Shown here one piece after another: positions 47,627 through 56,918 of a stretch of DNA of 61,502 nucleotides. Under the pieces are notes generated by a model that searched no databases, had not been told where the DNA came from, and saw only the letters and a program-made list of their open reading frames with translations. The stretch is taken from the NCBI GenBank assembly GCA_944325305.1, contig CALUZO010000006.1:1-61502 (forward strand). The letters run 5' to 3'. Origin of the DNA: an uncultured Rikenellaceae bacterium (lineage in GTDB: Bacteria; Bacteroidota; Bacteroidia; Bacteroidales; Rikenellaceae). The translations under genes were made by a program, and so were the position numbers. Each line of letters begins with the position of its first letter. The first letter of the stretch is position 1.

Positions 47627-50353
47627 TTATTCAACGGCAGAAACCTTCAATTTACCGGACTTGTTTGTAGCGGGCAGAATTATTTCCACCATTCCGGGAT
47701 AATATGATTCCACCGACACTGGCTTGCCCGCAAAAGAGCCCGCATACTTGTGTGCAGGGTTCATTATGAGGATCATAGTGCGCTCATGAGGCCTGGTCGC
47801 ATCATCGAACGAAAGGCGAGCTTCATAATTCGTGAAATCATCATCAAACTCGTCCTCGTCAATCCAAATCTCGAATCCGGCCGAAACTTTACCTATCTTA
47901 TAGTAAGCGGCGTACCAGTTGAGAAGATTCGACGAGAGTCCGGAGAACTGATGCCATCCTGCACCGCGTTCAGAAGATATTATGAAATGCTCAAATGTAT
48001 GGTAACTTGCCGAACACTCTTTTTCCCATGTCTTCATGGCCGTAGAAGCAACCTTATAGGCCTCTTTTCCCCTGCCGTTGTCGAGCAGCGCCTTCCATAT
48101 TACCCACTGGTGCGGGAACCATACGGCACCGTTCCAGTAACCGTCCTCCCTGTAATAAGGGGCCGACTGATCGACCGTCGATATACCCACATCAGTCCAA
48201 AGTTCTTCATCGGAAAAGATGTGTCCTATCAACTTCTCGGTCTGTTCCTCCGTACACATCCCGGCTGCCAGCGGCGACACTCCGTCGAGACCCTTGTTGA
48301 AATTCGTGCCGTCATCGTAGCGGTATATGCCCGTCGGATTGCCTTCGTCATCGTGGAGTACGTAACTGAAATATCCGGCATCCGGATCCCATGAATATTT
48401 CTGAAGGGCATTACCAAGAGTGTCGATTATCCCATCGTAATATTTCACATCCGCTTTTTCGCCGAGCTCACGGGCGGCAAGCCTCAATATTTTAGCCGCG
48501 CGCAGATAGTAGGCAGAGGTCACAACGGGAGTGACATCACGTGTCTTGCGCGCCTTTTGCGGCGGATAGTCGTCCCAGCCGCCCGAATTGTAGAAATAAT
48601 CCCAAGAGCGCAGAAGGCCCGAACCTTTCATTTTCGTAGACGAGTAGGGCTTGTTCCCAACCATAAAGTCGAAAAACTGCTTTAGGCGCGGATAGAGCAC
48701 CGCCATCGAATCGCGCGGCATATCGTTGTTCCACAGGTCGATGAATGCGAACATCTGGATTGGCAGCGGAGTCCCATGATGTATGAAAGCCGATTCGCTT
48801 CCCACGGGCGTGGTATATGCTTTCACCGTTTCGTATGCCTTTTGCGGATCGACATCTATAAGACCCAGCGAAATGAAACCCGAATCCCATGTGTAGAGAC
48901 TGTTCCAGTTCATGCCGGGTGTAAAGTGCCTTATGAACTGTCGCTGGGTGTAGACCGGATAGACTATATTCGACAGAATAGTAGCCTGGAGAAGCCGGTT
49001 GCCGAACTTGTAGGCCTGCGATTCGGGCAGATAATTGTCTTCAGCATCTGACTTTCTCCCGATACGGGCCACAAAACTGTCCTGTAAATCATGGAAATCC
49101 TGCATATCCTTCGCCACCTCGTCCTTTGTACCTGTCGAGAGCAGCGTATACAACACCTCTTCCGAGTGTGGAGCGATTACGATCGGTCGCAGGAAAGCGT
49201 TCGTATAATGCCACTGTCTGTCGCCCCACAACGTACTCGACACATGATCGTGGACTTTTTTCCTAAAAAACGACTCCAGTTCGCTGTTCTGTATCTCACG
49301 TATCTGCGACATCTCGAAATTCCACGACACGCCATAATAATTTTCCGAATCGGCATATTTGAGTATGAAATCCTGCCGATTCTTTCCTCTGGTAATAGAC
49401 GGCACAAAAGGAATATTGCGCGAAACTACCTTTAAGGATTTGAAATCTTCTGTCTTGCCGATGAAAAAACCGTCCAGTTGCATACCCTTGCCACCTTGTG
49501 AAACGAGTTCCAATTCGTAACTGCCAGGAGCGTTTACGGCATAAGGCACCTCGAGAAATGTAAAATCTTCTATGCCCTCGAAATTGATGGGCCCGTTTAT
49601 GAGACCGCTTGCATCGTAGGTTACCTTATCGCCACGGTGCATCTTGAATCTGAATGCAATTGTACCGCTCTCCTGCCCTTCGGGAATGTCGATCTTATAT
49701 ACGAGTCTGTGCCCCTTATCTTTTCCGAGGTCGCGAGCCAGCACCGAACCGTCGAGCGACTGCGATGTCCTCTCCTCATTGCGGTTCAATCCGTCGTAAA
49801 CCAACCCGTATTGCGGAGTTTTTTTCACAGGCTCGTTCACAATGTAATGCACGGCATTGTGCCATCTCAGGTTTTCGGCACCCTCGGCCTTGACGACAGG
49901 TTCCCTCTCAGGATAATCGATGTAGGCGATATTGTTCATTACGAGGTTCTGGTTCATATCCGTGTTGTTCACACAACGCATCTCCACGAGTGTCCTTTGC
50001 TCATCGAGTATATGATAGGTAACATCCACATATACCCGGTCTTTCCACTCCAGTTCATAACGGTATGTGATGCGATCCATCTCTGGATTTATCTCCCACG
50101 GATAGTAGGACGACTCGAACAGGACGTGCGGTACCAACTGGTGGTTGCGGTAATATCCGGGCATAACCGAGAAATCGAAACGGACACCCCTGGCCATATC
50201 GGGTATATGCGAGATTCCCGCATAGCGTTTGGTATAAGGGCCCCATGCACGCAACGACCTTATGTCGTGATTATTGTCGTTGTCGACTATCCCCTGGCAA
50301 AATACCGGGCATGTACAAAAAACCGCCAATAAACTCAGGCATAATTTCTTCAT
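47627..50353 (-). CDS. Secreted GH63-like (MGH1-type) glycoside hydrolase
   Basis: This 908-residue protein with a signal peptide (LCLSLLAVFCTCPVFC) has a beta-sandwich N-terminal half and an (alpha/alpha)6 barrel typical of GH63/GH37 enzymes. Key blocks are WNSLYTWDSGFISLGLIDVD, with a likely catalytic Asp, SWDYFYNSGGWDDYPPQ, and REDGYWNGAVWFPHQWVIWK near the C terminus. Family members cleave alpha-glucosidic or mannosyl-glycerate type bonds. The substrate here is not evident. It lies 85 bases downstream of the membrane glycosyltransferase on the same strand and may be co-transcribed. Confidence 0.8.
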   Translation of the reverse strand: MKKLCLSLLAVFCTCPVFCQGIVDNDNNHDIRSLRAWGPYTKRYAGISHIPDMARGVRFDFSVMPGYYRNHQLVPHVLFESSYYPWEINPEMDRITYRYELEWKDRVYVDVTYHILDEQRTLVEMRCVNNTDMNQNLVMNNIAYIDYPEREPVVKAEGAENLRWHNAVHYIVNEPVKKTPQYGLVYDGLNRNEERTSQSLDGSVLARDLGKDKGHRLVYKIDIPEGQESGTIAFRFKMHRGDKVTYDASGLINGPINFEGIEDFTFLEVPYAVNAPGSYELELVSQGGKGMQLDGFFIGKTEDFKSLKVVSRNIPFVPSITRGKNRQDFILKYADSENYYGVSWNFEMSQIREIQNSELESFFRKKVHDHVSSTLWGDRQWHYTNAFLRPIVIAPHSEEVLYTLLSTGTKDEVAKDMQDFHDLQDSFVARIGRKSDAEDNYLPESQAYKFGNRLLQATILSNIVYPVYTQRQFIRHFTPGMNWNSLYTWDSGFISLGLIDVDPQKAYETVKAYTTPVGSESAFIHHGTPLPIQMFAFIDLWNNDMPRDSMAVLYPRLKQFFDFMVGNKPYSSTKMKGSGLLRSWDYFYNSGGWDDYPPQKARKTRDVTPVVTSAYYLRAAKILRLAARELGEKADVKYYDGIIDTLGNALQKYSWDPDAGYFSYVLHDDEGNPTGIYRYDDGTNFNKGLDGVSPLAAGMCTEEQTEKLIGHIFSDEELWTDVGISTVDQSAPYYREDGYWNGAVWFPHQWVIWKALLDNGRGKEAYKVASTAMKTWEKECSASYHTFEHFIISSERGAGWHQFSGLSSNLLNWYAAYYKIGKVSAGFEIWIDEDEFDDDFTNYEARLSFDDATRPHERTMILIMNPAHKYAGSFAGKPVSVESYYPGMVEIILPATNKSGKLKVSAVE

Positions 50354-50438
50354 AGCTTGTAAATTTAGTTTGGGGTTGAAACCGTTATGAATGTTAAATA
50401 TACGAAAATATCGGATAGCGCAGGCATAGGCAGCGCAG

Positions 50439-52727
50439 TTACTGCGTAATATACCCTTCGTAGAGTTTTGCCTTTCCCCGGTCTCCGAGTTTGCGATAAG
50501 TGTCGGACAATCGCCTGAACATTTTGTTCTGGGCCGATTTCTCCGTCAATCCGTTTCTCATATAGAGCCTTATCAGGTTGTCGAATCCGGTCTGATTCAG
50601 TATATCCAGGTCCATCATGCGCTCGTAGGTATCCTCAGCCATATCGTAGTCTCCCATCACCAGGAATATGCGGGCCTTGAGGTCATACGCCTCCTTGAAT
50701 CTCAGATTGTATGCTATCATTTCGTCCAGCATGGCAATCGCACGTGGATAGTCTTCGATTATGTAATATATGTTGGCCGCTATATATTTCTGTGTTTGGC
50801 GGTTAGGCTCTATCTCCATATACCTGTCAAGATACAACAACGCGCTGTCGGCCTGAGTCTGCATAATAAACGTATTGGCCATATTGGCAAGTGCGACCTC
50901 GTTGTACGGATCATTGTTCAATGCCTTGTGGTAATACAGGCGGGCCGTATCCAATTCACCCACCTCGAAATTATGGAATCCCTCAAGATTGGACTTGTCT
51001 TCCCGTCGCAGGATCACGGCGATGGGCTTACCGTCGACATCTATGGTGTGCACCGTATTTTTAGGAGGGAAATGCGGTCCCAGCAGACGTTCGGGCGTTA
51101 TACCCGTCACGGTGAATATGGCATAGTCCCAATCGACATTATCGCGTTCGTACCAGCGGGCAAATACAACTTCGAAATCATCGAGATGGTTGCGGAAATA
51201 ATATTGCACCGAGGCAAGATGGAAAGCCGCCACCTTGATCTTATCCCCGGTTTCGAGACCGTTGCGTTCGGCGTTGCGGATAACCCATTCGGAAGCCTCT
51301 CTGGTCGAATTATGATAGTAGTCCATCTCGTACCTGCCGTATGCCTTCGAGGTCCCGCCTATCAATTCGTTGAAGTAGACATATTCATAGGGATGGTTCC
51401 GTAAAACATGACGCAAAGGCAGCAACAGCAAGAGTCCCAATACGCTCCAGGTTGCGATCTTCACCCATCTTTGCCGGAAGCGGACTACAACACTCTCGAA
51501 GCCGACCGTCGCCATCATCACCAGGAACGGATATGTAAACAGAACATGTCGCCACCCTCCGTAAACATTGGCCTTGATCCACATGATGTAAATTATGGGG
51601 AAAGCGAAGGAGAAAATCATAATAATCATCGCCAGCGGCCCCAACCTCCTGTAAGCCTGCGGGGAAAACACCAAGAACAACAACACACCTGCCAATACGG
51701 CAAGAGGAGTGCTTATCAGGATATATTTCAAATGGTAATACACGGGCATACTGTCCGACAGTAACGATTTACCATCGAATATCTGCCTCATTGCGATGCT
51801 GAAGTCGGACATCAGATCGAGTGCCTTGAACGGATTGGTGAATGGCGCCTGCAAAGCGTATGGCCACCAAAGAAGGCCCAGCATATAACCGACAAACGAA
51901 ACTCCAGCCAGAACACCAATCAGTTTGAGAGCCTGCTTCCAGTAATTCCAACTTGCAATCCGCTTGATCGGGGCTGTGAACAGAAACCACAACCCGACGA
52001 ACATGAACATATAGGGTATGAGCACCAATCCTCCGATCCGGACGCTGTTGGCCAGTGCTATCGCGAGTGCCATATAGACAAGTCGCCGCCATTTGATAAC
52101 CGGCAACTCCCTGCAAAACAGAAAAATCTGGAATATCGCAAGTACATACCCCAACGCGAAAGGAATATCTTTCGGATTATTCAACGAGTGCCCGAGAAAC
52201 CGGGGTGACAAAAAAAGAAGTATCATCCCCAGAATCCCCGCTCTCCATCCACAGAGCCTGACAAGAAATAGACCCGTCACCAATATGACCAACCAGCCCA
52301 CCACGGAGTTCATCAGATGGCGCGCCTCATAGGGATTATCGACACCCAACCAACGGTTGACCACATATGTCAGGTTGTCGAACGACTGTCCGTGGAATCT
52401 CATCAAGGATGGGTCGTCCTCACCAGTCCCGTCTGCAGCTTCCCGGTCGCCATATACATAATAATTATATACCGCTTCGGCATGTTCGTAACTGAGCGTA
52501 TCGTCGCCGGACATGCCAGCCTGCCGGCTCATGAGACACATAAGAACCAACAACGCAACAGTCAAACCGTAGAAACACAACCGGAGAATCCTATTCTCTC
52601 GGCTCTCATCATGCGGTAAGAGAAGATCCCTCAGAGGACGGTGAAATGACACTTTTGTCCTTTTGGAGATAGATATCTGGGGGATTTGCCGCATATCCGG
52701 GGCATTATTTCCGAGAGAGACTGCCAT
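50439..52727 (-). CDS. Membrane glycosyltransferase (GT39/ArnT-like) with C-terminal TPR repeats
   Basis: This 762-residue protein has a cytoplasmic N terminus and about ten hydrophobic segments from residue 50 to 445. Between the first two helices is GMSGDDTLSYEHAEAVYNYY, resembling the acidic first loop of PMT/ArnT-type enzymes that use lipid-linked sugars. The C-terminal 200 or so residues are soluble and contain TPR repeats (FEVGELDTARLYYHKALNND, ALLYLDRYMEIEPN). It could transfer a sugar to protein or lipid on the periplasmic side, with the TPRs holding a partner. The exact reaction is uncertain. Confidence 0.72.
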   Translation of the reverse strand: MAVSLGNNAPDMRQIPQISISKRTKVSFHRPLRDLLLPHDESRENRILRLCFYGLTVALLVLMCLMSRQAGMSGDDTLSYEHAEAVYNYYVYGDREAADGTGEDDPSLMRFHGQSFDNLTYVVNRWLGVDNPYEARHLMNSVVGWLVILVTGLFLVRLCGWRAGILGMILLFLSPRFLGHSLNNPKDIPFALGYVLAIFQIFLFCRELPVIKWRRLVYMALAIALANSVRIGGLVLIPYMFMFVGLWFLFTAPIKRIASWNYWKQALKLIGVLAGVSFVGYMLGLLWWPYALQAPFTNPFKALDLMSDFSIAMRQIFDGKSLLSDSMPVYYHLKYILISTPLAVLAGVLLFLVFSPQAYRRLGPLAMIIMIFSFAFPIIYIMWIKANVYGGWRHVLFTYPFLVMMATVGFESVVVRFRQRWVKIATWSVLGLLLLLPLRHVLRNHPYEYVYFNELIGGTSKAYGRYEMDYYHNSTREASEWVIRNAERNGLETGDKIKVAAFHLASVQYYFRNHLDDFEVVFARWYERDNVDWDYAIFTVTGITPERLLGPHFPPKNTVHTIDVDGKPIAVILRREDKSNLEGFHNFEVGELDTARLYYHKALNNDPYNEVALANMANTFIMQTQADSALLYLDRYMEIEPNRQTQKYIAANIYYIIEDYPRAIAMLDEMIAYNLRFKEAYDLKARIFLVMGDYDMAEDTYERMMDLDILNQTGFDNLIRLYMRNGLTEKSAQNKMFRRLSDTYRKLGDRGKAKLYEGYITQ

Positions 52728-53088
52728 AATATTTACTCAAATAATTTAAAAAAACTCCTGCCCGACGACATATTTTCTTTCGGGCAATCCAACGTTTTCA
52801 TGTTTGAATCGCCTCGTTATCCACTATGATGTCCGGGATTTGATATCTCGTATCCGGCCCGGTCTGCCGAATGCCGGAAAAAATATCCATCCACAGATGA
52901 AAACCTAATTAGCAAATATAATGAACAATAATAGACATCGTAGCGATTTTCCGATTCAAGATGTTCGAATCCCGTATAAATATCGGGAAACATCTCCTTG
53001 TTGTGATGCCCATTCAAACAATGCGGCTACGATTTGCGGCATTAGGTGCAGACAAACATATGATGCCGCATACAAGTTATCCGGATAC
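52728..53088. other. Gap between the glycosyltransferase and tRNA-Asp, with a promoter
   Basis: No supported gene. On the minus strand TATATTTG at 52920-52913 matches the -7 consensus and could drive the glycosyltransferase, giving a leader of about 180 bases. A hairpin-forming ccggcccggtctgccgaatgccgg stretch lies in that leader. Confidence 0.4.
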
Positions 53089-53124
53089 AAAAAAGAAGCA
53101 TCCAAGATGGATGCTTCTTTTTTT
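53089..53124 (-). terminator. Terminator of tRNA-Asp
   Basis: A 15-bp stem, aaaaaagaagcatcc / ggatgcttctttttt, with a 5-base loop, 19 bases after the tRNA on the minus strand. The A-rich side provides the T-run on that strand. Confidence 0.88.
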
Positions 53125-53142
53125 CAGACCGAAATGTCTTTG

Positions 53143-53216
53143 CGGTATGGACGGGACTCGAACCCGCGACCTCCTGCGTGACAGGCAGGCATTCTAACCA
53201 GCTGAACTACCACACC
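53143..53216 (-). tRNA. tRNA-Asp (anticodon GTC)
   Basis: Cloverleaf on the minus strand: acceptor ggtgtgg / ccatacc with one G-T pair and discriminator G, anticodon stem cctgc / gcagg with loop ctGTCac, T arm gcggg-ttcgagt-cccgt. CCA is not encoded. Confidence 0.95.
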
Positions 53217-53286
53217 GTTTATTGTGCGACATGTCCGGTCAAACCTCAATTTCCCAATCTCTCCTCATATCCTCGCTTTCGGTGTG

Positions 53287-53316
53287 CAAATGTAATAATA
53301 AAAAACAAACCTGCAA
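53287..53316 (-). promoter_or_regulatory. tRNA-Asp promoter
   Basis: On the minus strand TTG (53316-53314), 19 bases, then TACATTTG (53294-53287). A full consensus match; transcription would start about 64 bases before the tRNA. Confidence 0.78.
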
Positions 53317-53340
53317 AAAAAACACAAAAATATCCGGATA

Positions 53341-53892
53341 TTATTCCGTTTTTTTCGAAGCCGGCTCGAAAAAGGAAAACCTGACACTTCCGTAGATACG
53401 CTCCCCGGCAAAACCATGGCGACCACTAAGATCCTTGTCCTTAGAATGTTCGAAAACAAGAATACCTCCGTCTCGCAAAAGATCTCGCTCCATAACCAGA
53501 TCTATGACCTCCTCGGCTCCTTCGAGATCATACGGCGCATCCGAGAATATTATATCGAATTTTTGCGGAGTACTCTTCAAATAGAGAAAAACGTTAGCCT
53601 TTACGACATGCAGATTGCCGAATCCGAATTTTCGTGCCGTTTCACGGATAAAATTATAATGAACCGGGTTGATCTCGACAGACGTTACATTGCCTGCCCC
53701 CCTCGATGCGAATTCGTATGATATGGAACCCGTACCGGCAAAAAGGTCGAGAACATCCGCACCTTCAAAATCATACATGTTCCCCAAGACGTTGAAAAGG
53801 TTCTCTTTGGCGAAATCCGTCGTCGGACGCGCCCTGAGATTTTTGGGAGGTGTGATGATCCTGCCTTTGTGTGAGCCGCTAACTATTCGCAT
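53341..53892 (-). CDS. rsmD: 16S rRNA (guanine(966)-N(2))-methyltransferase RsmD
   Basis: RsmD methylates N2 of G966 in 16S rRNA during 30S assembly. The 183-residue protein starts MRIVSGSHKGRIITPP and has the SAM-binding VLDLFAGTGSISYEFASRG. The usual motif IV DPPY reads SDAPYDLEG here, with one Pro changed to Ala (codon gcg for ccg). The overall fold is intact and the C-terminal VRFSFFEP is family-like. It overlaps the DUF3822 gene by 10 bases on the same strand. Confidence 0.92.
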   Translation of the reverse strand: MRIVSGSHKGRIITPPKNLRARPTTDFAKENLFNVLGNMYDFEGADVLDLFAGTGSISYEFASRGAGNVTSVEINPVHYNFIRETARKFGFGNLHVVKANVFLYLKSTPQKFDIIFSDAPYDLEGAEEVIDLVMERDLLRDGGILVFEHSKDKDLSGRHGFAGERIYGSVRFSFFEPASKKTE

Positions 53893-54620
53893 CTGGTTTT
53901 CCTAAAGTACTTTTGCAGCAAATGACATACTTCCGACGCCCCGTTACCCCGCACATATAATTTGCTCTTATGCAGTCCGAAATTCTGGTCCAGAACCGAC
54001 ATGTAATACAGTATGTCGGCCGGTGCAGACCACTTCATAACATCCGAATGAAGCCATGCTCCGCTTTTCCTCTCAAAAACCGTGACATAAACATGTCTGG
54101 GAGTCAAATACAACGCAGCGGCACGCCTGCGACCAGAACCGTATTTATCCATTAATCCATTGTTTATCCCGAATGGAGAGGCTATCACGATCTCACCGAA
54201 CGACTCGCGCAGAATATCCGAAACCCGACGATCATAAACCATAATTACACTTATGCCTTGACATATATCGACGTAAATGGCATCCTCGGCATCTTCGAGA
54301 ACGATATTATTATCAGCGAGCAATTTTCCCAATGTATCGCCCGACGCGTATTCTGTAGGAACAGGTATCGTCCGCAAAGTATCGACATATACTTCGGTCA
54401 TCAGACACTCTCCTACGGTTTTCTTTATGAGGGATACGCCATCGTTCAGATTTTCCGCCACAGACTTAGCCCTATCGAATGCAAATTCGCTCTCCGGAGA
54501 CACATCCCATAAATCCCGCTTTACCGGCTTATCCTGCGTCGCGGCCCGCACGACACCCGTAGTCCAAAAAGAAAGTCCATCCGGAGAAAGCCGGATGGAC
54601 AATATTTTATTTTGCTGCAT
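53883..54620 (-). CDS. DUF3822 family protein
   Basis: This 245-residue protein of a Bacteroidota-restricted family has no known function. It resembles a degenerate actin/ASKHA-like fold. Typical stretches are ILSIRLSPDGLSFWTTG at the start and VYVTVFERKSGAWLHSDVMK. The upstream in-frame ATG at 54647 lies inside the preceding gene, so the start MQQNKILS at 54620 is preferred. It sits 4 bases after the membrane-anchored protein gene and overlaps rsmD, an arrangement often kept in this phylum. Confidence 0.85.
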   Translation of the reverse strand: MQQNKILSIRLSPDGLSFWTTGVVRAATQDKPVKRDLWDVSPESEFAFDRAKSVAENLNDGVSLIKKTVGECLMTEVYVDTLRTIPVPTEYASGDTLGKLLADNNIVLEDAEDAIYVDICQGISVIMVYDRRVSDILRESFGEIVIASPFGINNGLMDKYGSGRRRAAALYLTPRHVYVTVFERKSGAWLHSDVMKWSAPADILYYMSVLDQNFGLHKSKLYVRGNGASEVCHLLQKYFRKTRCE

Positions 54621-54624
54621 TATT

Positions 54625-55257
54625 TTATTCCCAGTTTCCGGCATCATTGGATGTTCTGGTCATATCGCCTACTTTGATACCCGGATAACGCCCCATTTCG
54701 TTTTCCCTGGCTATCAGATTGATAAGTTCCTGTTCATTCAGGTCGCGCAGGTAAGATTTAAACGGAGCGCGGCATTCGAACACCGGCACATCAATTCCCG
54801 ACTCGGTCATGACGCTACCGGCCTCAAGATAAAATTTCTGCGGTTCGCCGTAATATATCTCGCTGAAGGGAATATCGTTAAGTTTCATTACCTCTTCGGG
54901 CGTAAATTTTCTTGAAAATACAGTATCTATTACGGGGATCTTGAACTTTTCGAAATAGACCCTGCCTTCGGCCACGGCAACAGAGTCGTCGAACGAACCT
55001 ATCCTGCGTTCTAATTCCAGCGAATCGTTCAGTATGAAATTGATCAGGGTATCGAACGACGGGGTATACATTTCATATTTCGATTTGTAGGCCTGCTGAG
55101 CCGAACGAATCTCCTTTATCTGTGCGATAACCGCCTGATCCCTGATTTTTCTTTCTTTATCGAATCCCAACGGCGTTGTAAACTGCCTTACAAGAATAAC
55201 TACCAGTACGACAATAATTACCCCCAGAGCGATTGTTATGATCTGTTGTTTTTTCAT
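54625..55257 (-). CDS. Membrane-anchored protein of unknown function
   Basis: This 210-residue protein has one N-terminal membrane helix (IITIALGVIIVVLVVILVRQ) and a soluble part. The first soluble segment, KIRDQAVIAQIKEIRSAQQA, followed by YKSKYEMYTPSFDTLINFIL, resembles the start of type IV pilin-like pseudopilins only in layout. It contains no Cys pair or catalytic motif that I can identify. It is the first gene of an operon with DUF3822 and rsmD. I do not recognise the family by name. Confidence 0.75.
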   Translation of the reverse strand: MKKQQIITIALGVIIVVLVVILVRQFTTPLGFDKERKIRDQAVIAQIKEIRSAQQAYKSKYEMYTPSFDTLINFILNDSLELERRIGSFDDSVAVAEGRVYFEKFKIPVIDTVFSRKFTPEEVMKLNDIPFSEIYYGEPQKFYLEAGSVMTESGIDVPVFECRAPFKSYLRDLNEQELINLIARENEMGRYPGIKVGDMTRTSNDAGNWE

Positions 55258-55271
55258 TGGTATTTTTAAGT

Positions 55272-55311
55272 TAAGTTTGTAGCAAAATCGGGTGCTGATG
55301 CGCCAAATGTA
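55272..55311. promoter_or_regulatory. Divergent promoters for the helicase and the DUF3822 operon
   Basis: TAAGTTTG at 55272-55279 is a -7 box for the plus-strand helicase. CAAATGTA at 55304-55311 is the complement of TACATTTG, a -7 box for the minus-strand operon. The -33 elements are at non-ideal distances (about 23 bases), so each is probable rather than certain. Confidence 0.5.
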
Positions 55312-56732
55312 TGCTGAAAGAACACATAGCGTCCCAAATTTACAGTAATTTTGGATTCACACCAACTTTTGGGCAAAAAAAATCCATAGAATCCATGGCC
55401 TCATGGCTTGTCGACCCGCTATGGGAGCGTATCTTCATACTCAACGGGTATGCAGGCACGGGAAAAACGACTCTCATAGCCGCACTCGTACGGACATTGA
55501 AGGAGATGAAAATGAAGCCCGTACTGCTTGCCCCAACAGGTCGCGCAGCCAAAATAATGGGTCTCTATGCCGGCGAACACTCTTACACCATACATAAAAA
55601 AATATACCGACAGAAAAGCACATCCGATCCAGAGCCCGGCTTTTCTCTAAACTACAACAAGGAGCAGGATGCCGTATTCATTATAGACGAAGGGTCGATG
55701 CTGACAGACATGCCCGGCGAACACTCCATTTTCGGTACAGGGAGTCTGCTCGACGACTTGATACGTTTCGTGCGCTCGGGCAAACGCTGCCGACTCATGA
55801 TCGTGGGCGACAATGCACAGCTTCCGCCCGTAGGTCACGACGACAGCCCCGCACTCAACCCGCTTTTCATGGAGCGTTACGGCGAAGTAGTCTACTCGTC
55901 GCTGGACGATGTCGTGAGACAGGACTCGCAATCGGGCATTCTGTTCAACGCCACGATGGTACGCTGTATGCTCGAGGCAGGCATCTACGAACCTCCTCTC
56001 TTCGACATGTCTTATCCCGACTTCAGGGCCATCGACGGCAGCGAATTTATCGAAGCCGTCGAGGAGTGCTATTCCAGATACGGCCGCGACGAGACAATTG
56101 TCATAACCCGCTCCAACAAACGTGCAGGACGTTACAACGAAGGCATAAGACGCAACATACTCTATGCAGAAGAGGAGTTGGAATCGGGCGACATGCTTAT
56201 GGTTGTCAAGAACAACTATTACTACAATCCGAAAGAGGAAAACGGCATGGAATTCATTGCCAACGGCGACATAGCCAGACTGACCCGTCTTCGCCGCGTG
56301 GAGGAGCTCTACGGCTTCCGGTTCGCCGAGGCGCGGCTCGATTTTCCAGATTACGACAATACGGAAATCGAGGGGAAAATATTGCTCGACACGTTGACAT
56401 CCGATTCGCCTTCGCTCACACGCGACGAAAGCAGTCGTCTGTTCTATGCCGTAGCCGAAGACTATGCCGACATTAAAAACAAGGCGAAACGTTACAAAAG
56501 CGTACGCGAGAACCCGCATTTCAACGCACTGCAGGTCAAGTTCGCCTATGCCGTCACATGTCACAAGGCCCAGGGCGGCCAGTGGAGTGCCGTATTCGTC
56601 GACCGAATGCTTTTCGGCGATGAACAAATGTCGTGCGACCTGATGCGCTGGCTATACACCGCACTGACCAGAGCTACGGAACGACTCTACCTGGTCAATT
56701 TCGACGAACGGTTTTTCGAACAGTCCCAATAA
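55311..56732 (+). CDS. RecD/Dda-like superfamily 1 DNA helicase
   Basis: This 473-residue ATP-dependent helicase of the RecD2/Dda type unwinds DNA 5' to 3'. Motif I is LNGYAGTGKTTLIAALV, motif II VFIIDEGSMLTD, motif III MIVGDNAQLPPVG, motif IV region ETIVITRSNKRAG, and the late motifs V/VI FAYAVTCHKAQGGQWSAVFVD and WLYTALTRATERLYLV. It lacks the N-terminal partner-binding part of RecBCD RecD and has no nuclease domain. This helicase type is common in Bacteroidota and is likely used in repair or replication restart. It precedes mutS by 186 bases. Confidence 0.9.
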   Translation: MLKEHIASQIYSNFGFTPTFGQKKSIESMASWLVDPLWERIFILNGYAGTGKTTLIAALVRTLKEMKMKPVLLAPTGRAAKIMGLYAGEHSYTIHKKIYRQKSTSDPEPGFSLNYNKEQDAVFIIDEGSMLTDMPGEHSIFGTGSLLDDLIRFVRSGKRCRLMIVGDNAQLPPVGHDDSPALNPLFMERYGEVVYSSLDDVVRQDSQSGILFNATMVRCMLEAGIYEPPLFDMSYPDFRAIDGSEFIEAVEECYSRYGRDETIVITRSNKRAGRYNEGIRRNILYAEEELESGDMLMVVKNNYYYNPKEENGMEFIANGDIARLTRLRRVEELYGFRFAEARLDFPDYDNTEIEGKILLDTLTSDSPSLTRDESSRLFYAVAEDYADIKNKAKRYKSVRENPHFNALQVKFAYAVTCHKAQGGQWSAVFVDRMLFGDEQMSCDLMRWLYTALTRATERLYLVNFDERFFEQSQ

Positions 56733-56899
56733 TATAACATATTGACAAATATCATACACCTGCCGCATTCCATCCGACGAATCGTCACAATCAACCGTTG
56801 CTGTCCTCCGACTCGGGCTGTTCGACAGCAGACCCATCATTTTCCAGACGGAGTTCGACCAAACCGATTGTCTTTCCGAATATTTTCCGAAATTTGAGC

Positions 56900-56907
56900 T
56901 AAATTTG
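56900..56907 (+). promoter_or_regulatory. -7 box (taaatttg) for mutS
   Basis: An exact TAnnTTTG match 11 bases before the ATG, so the leader would be very short. No -33 TTG is at the ideal distance. Confidence 0.5.
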
Positions 56908-56918
56908 CATACAGGACA

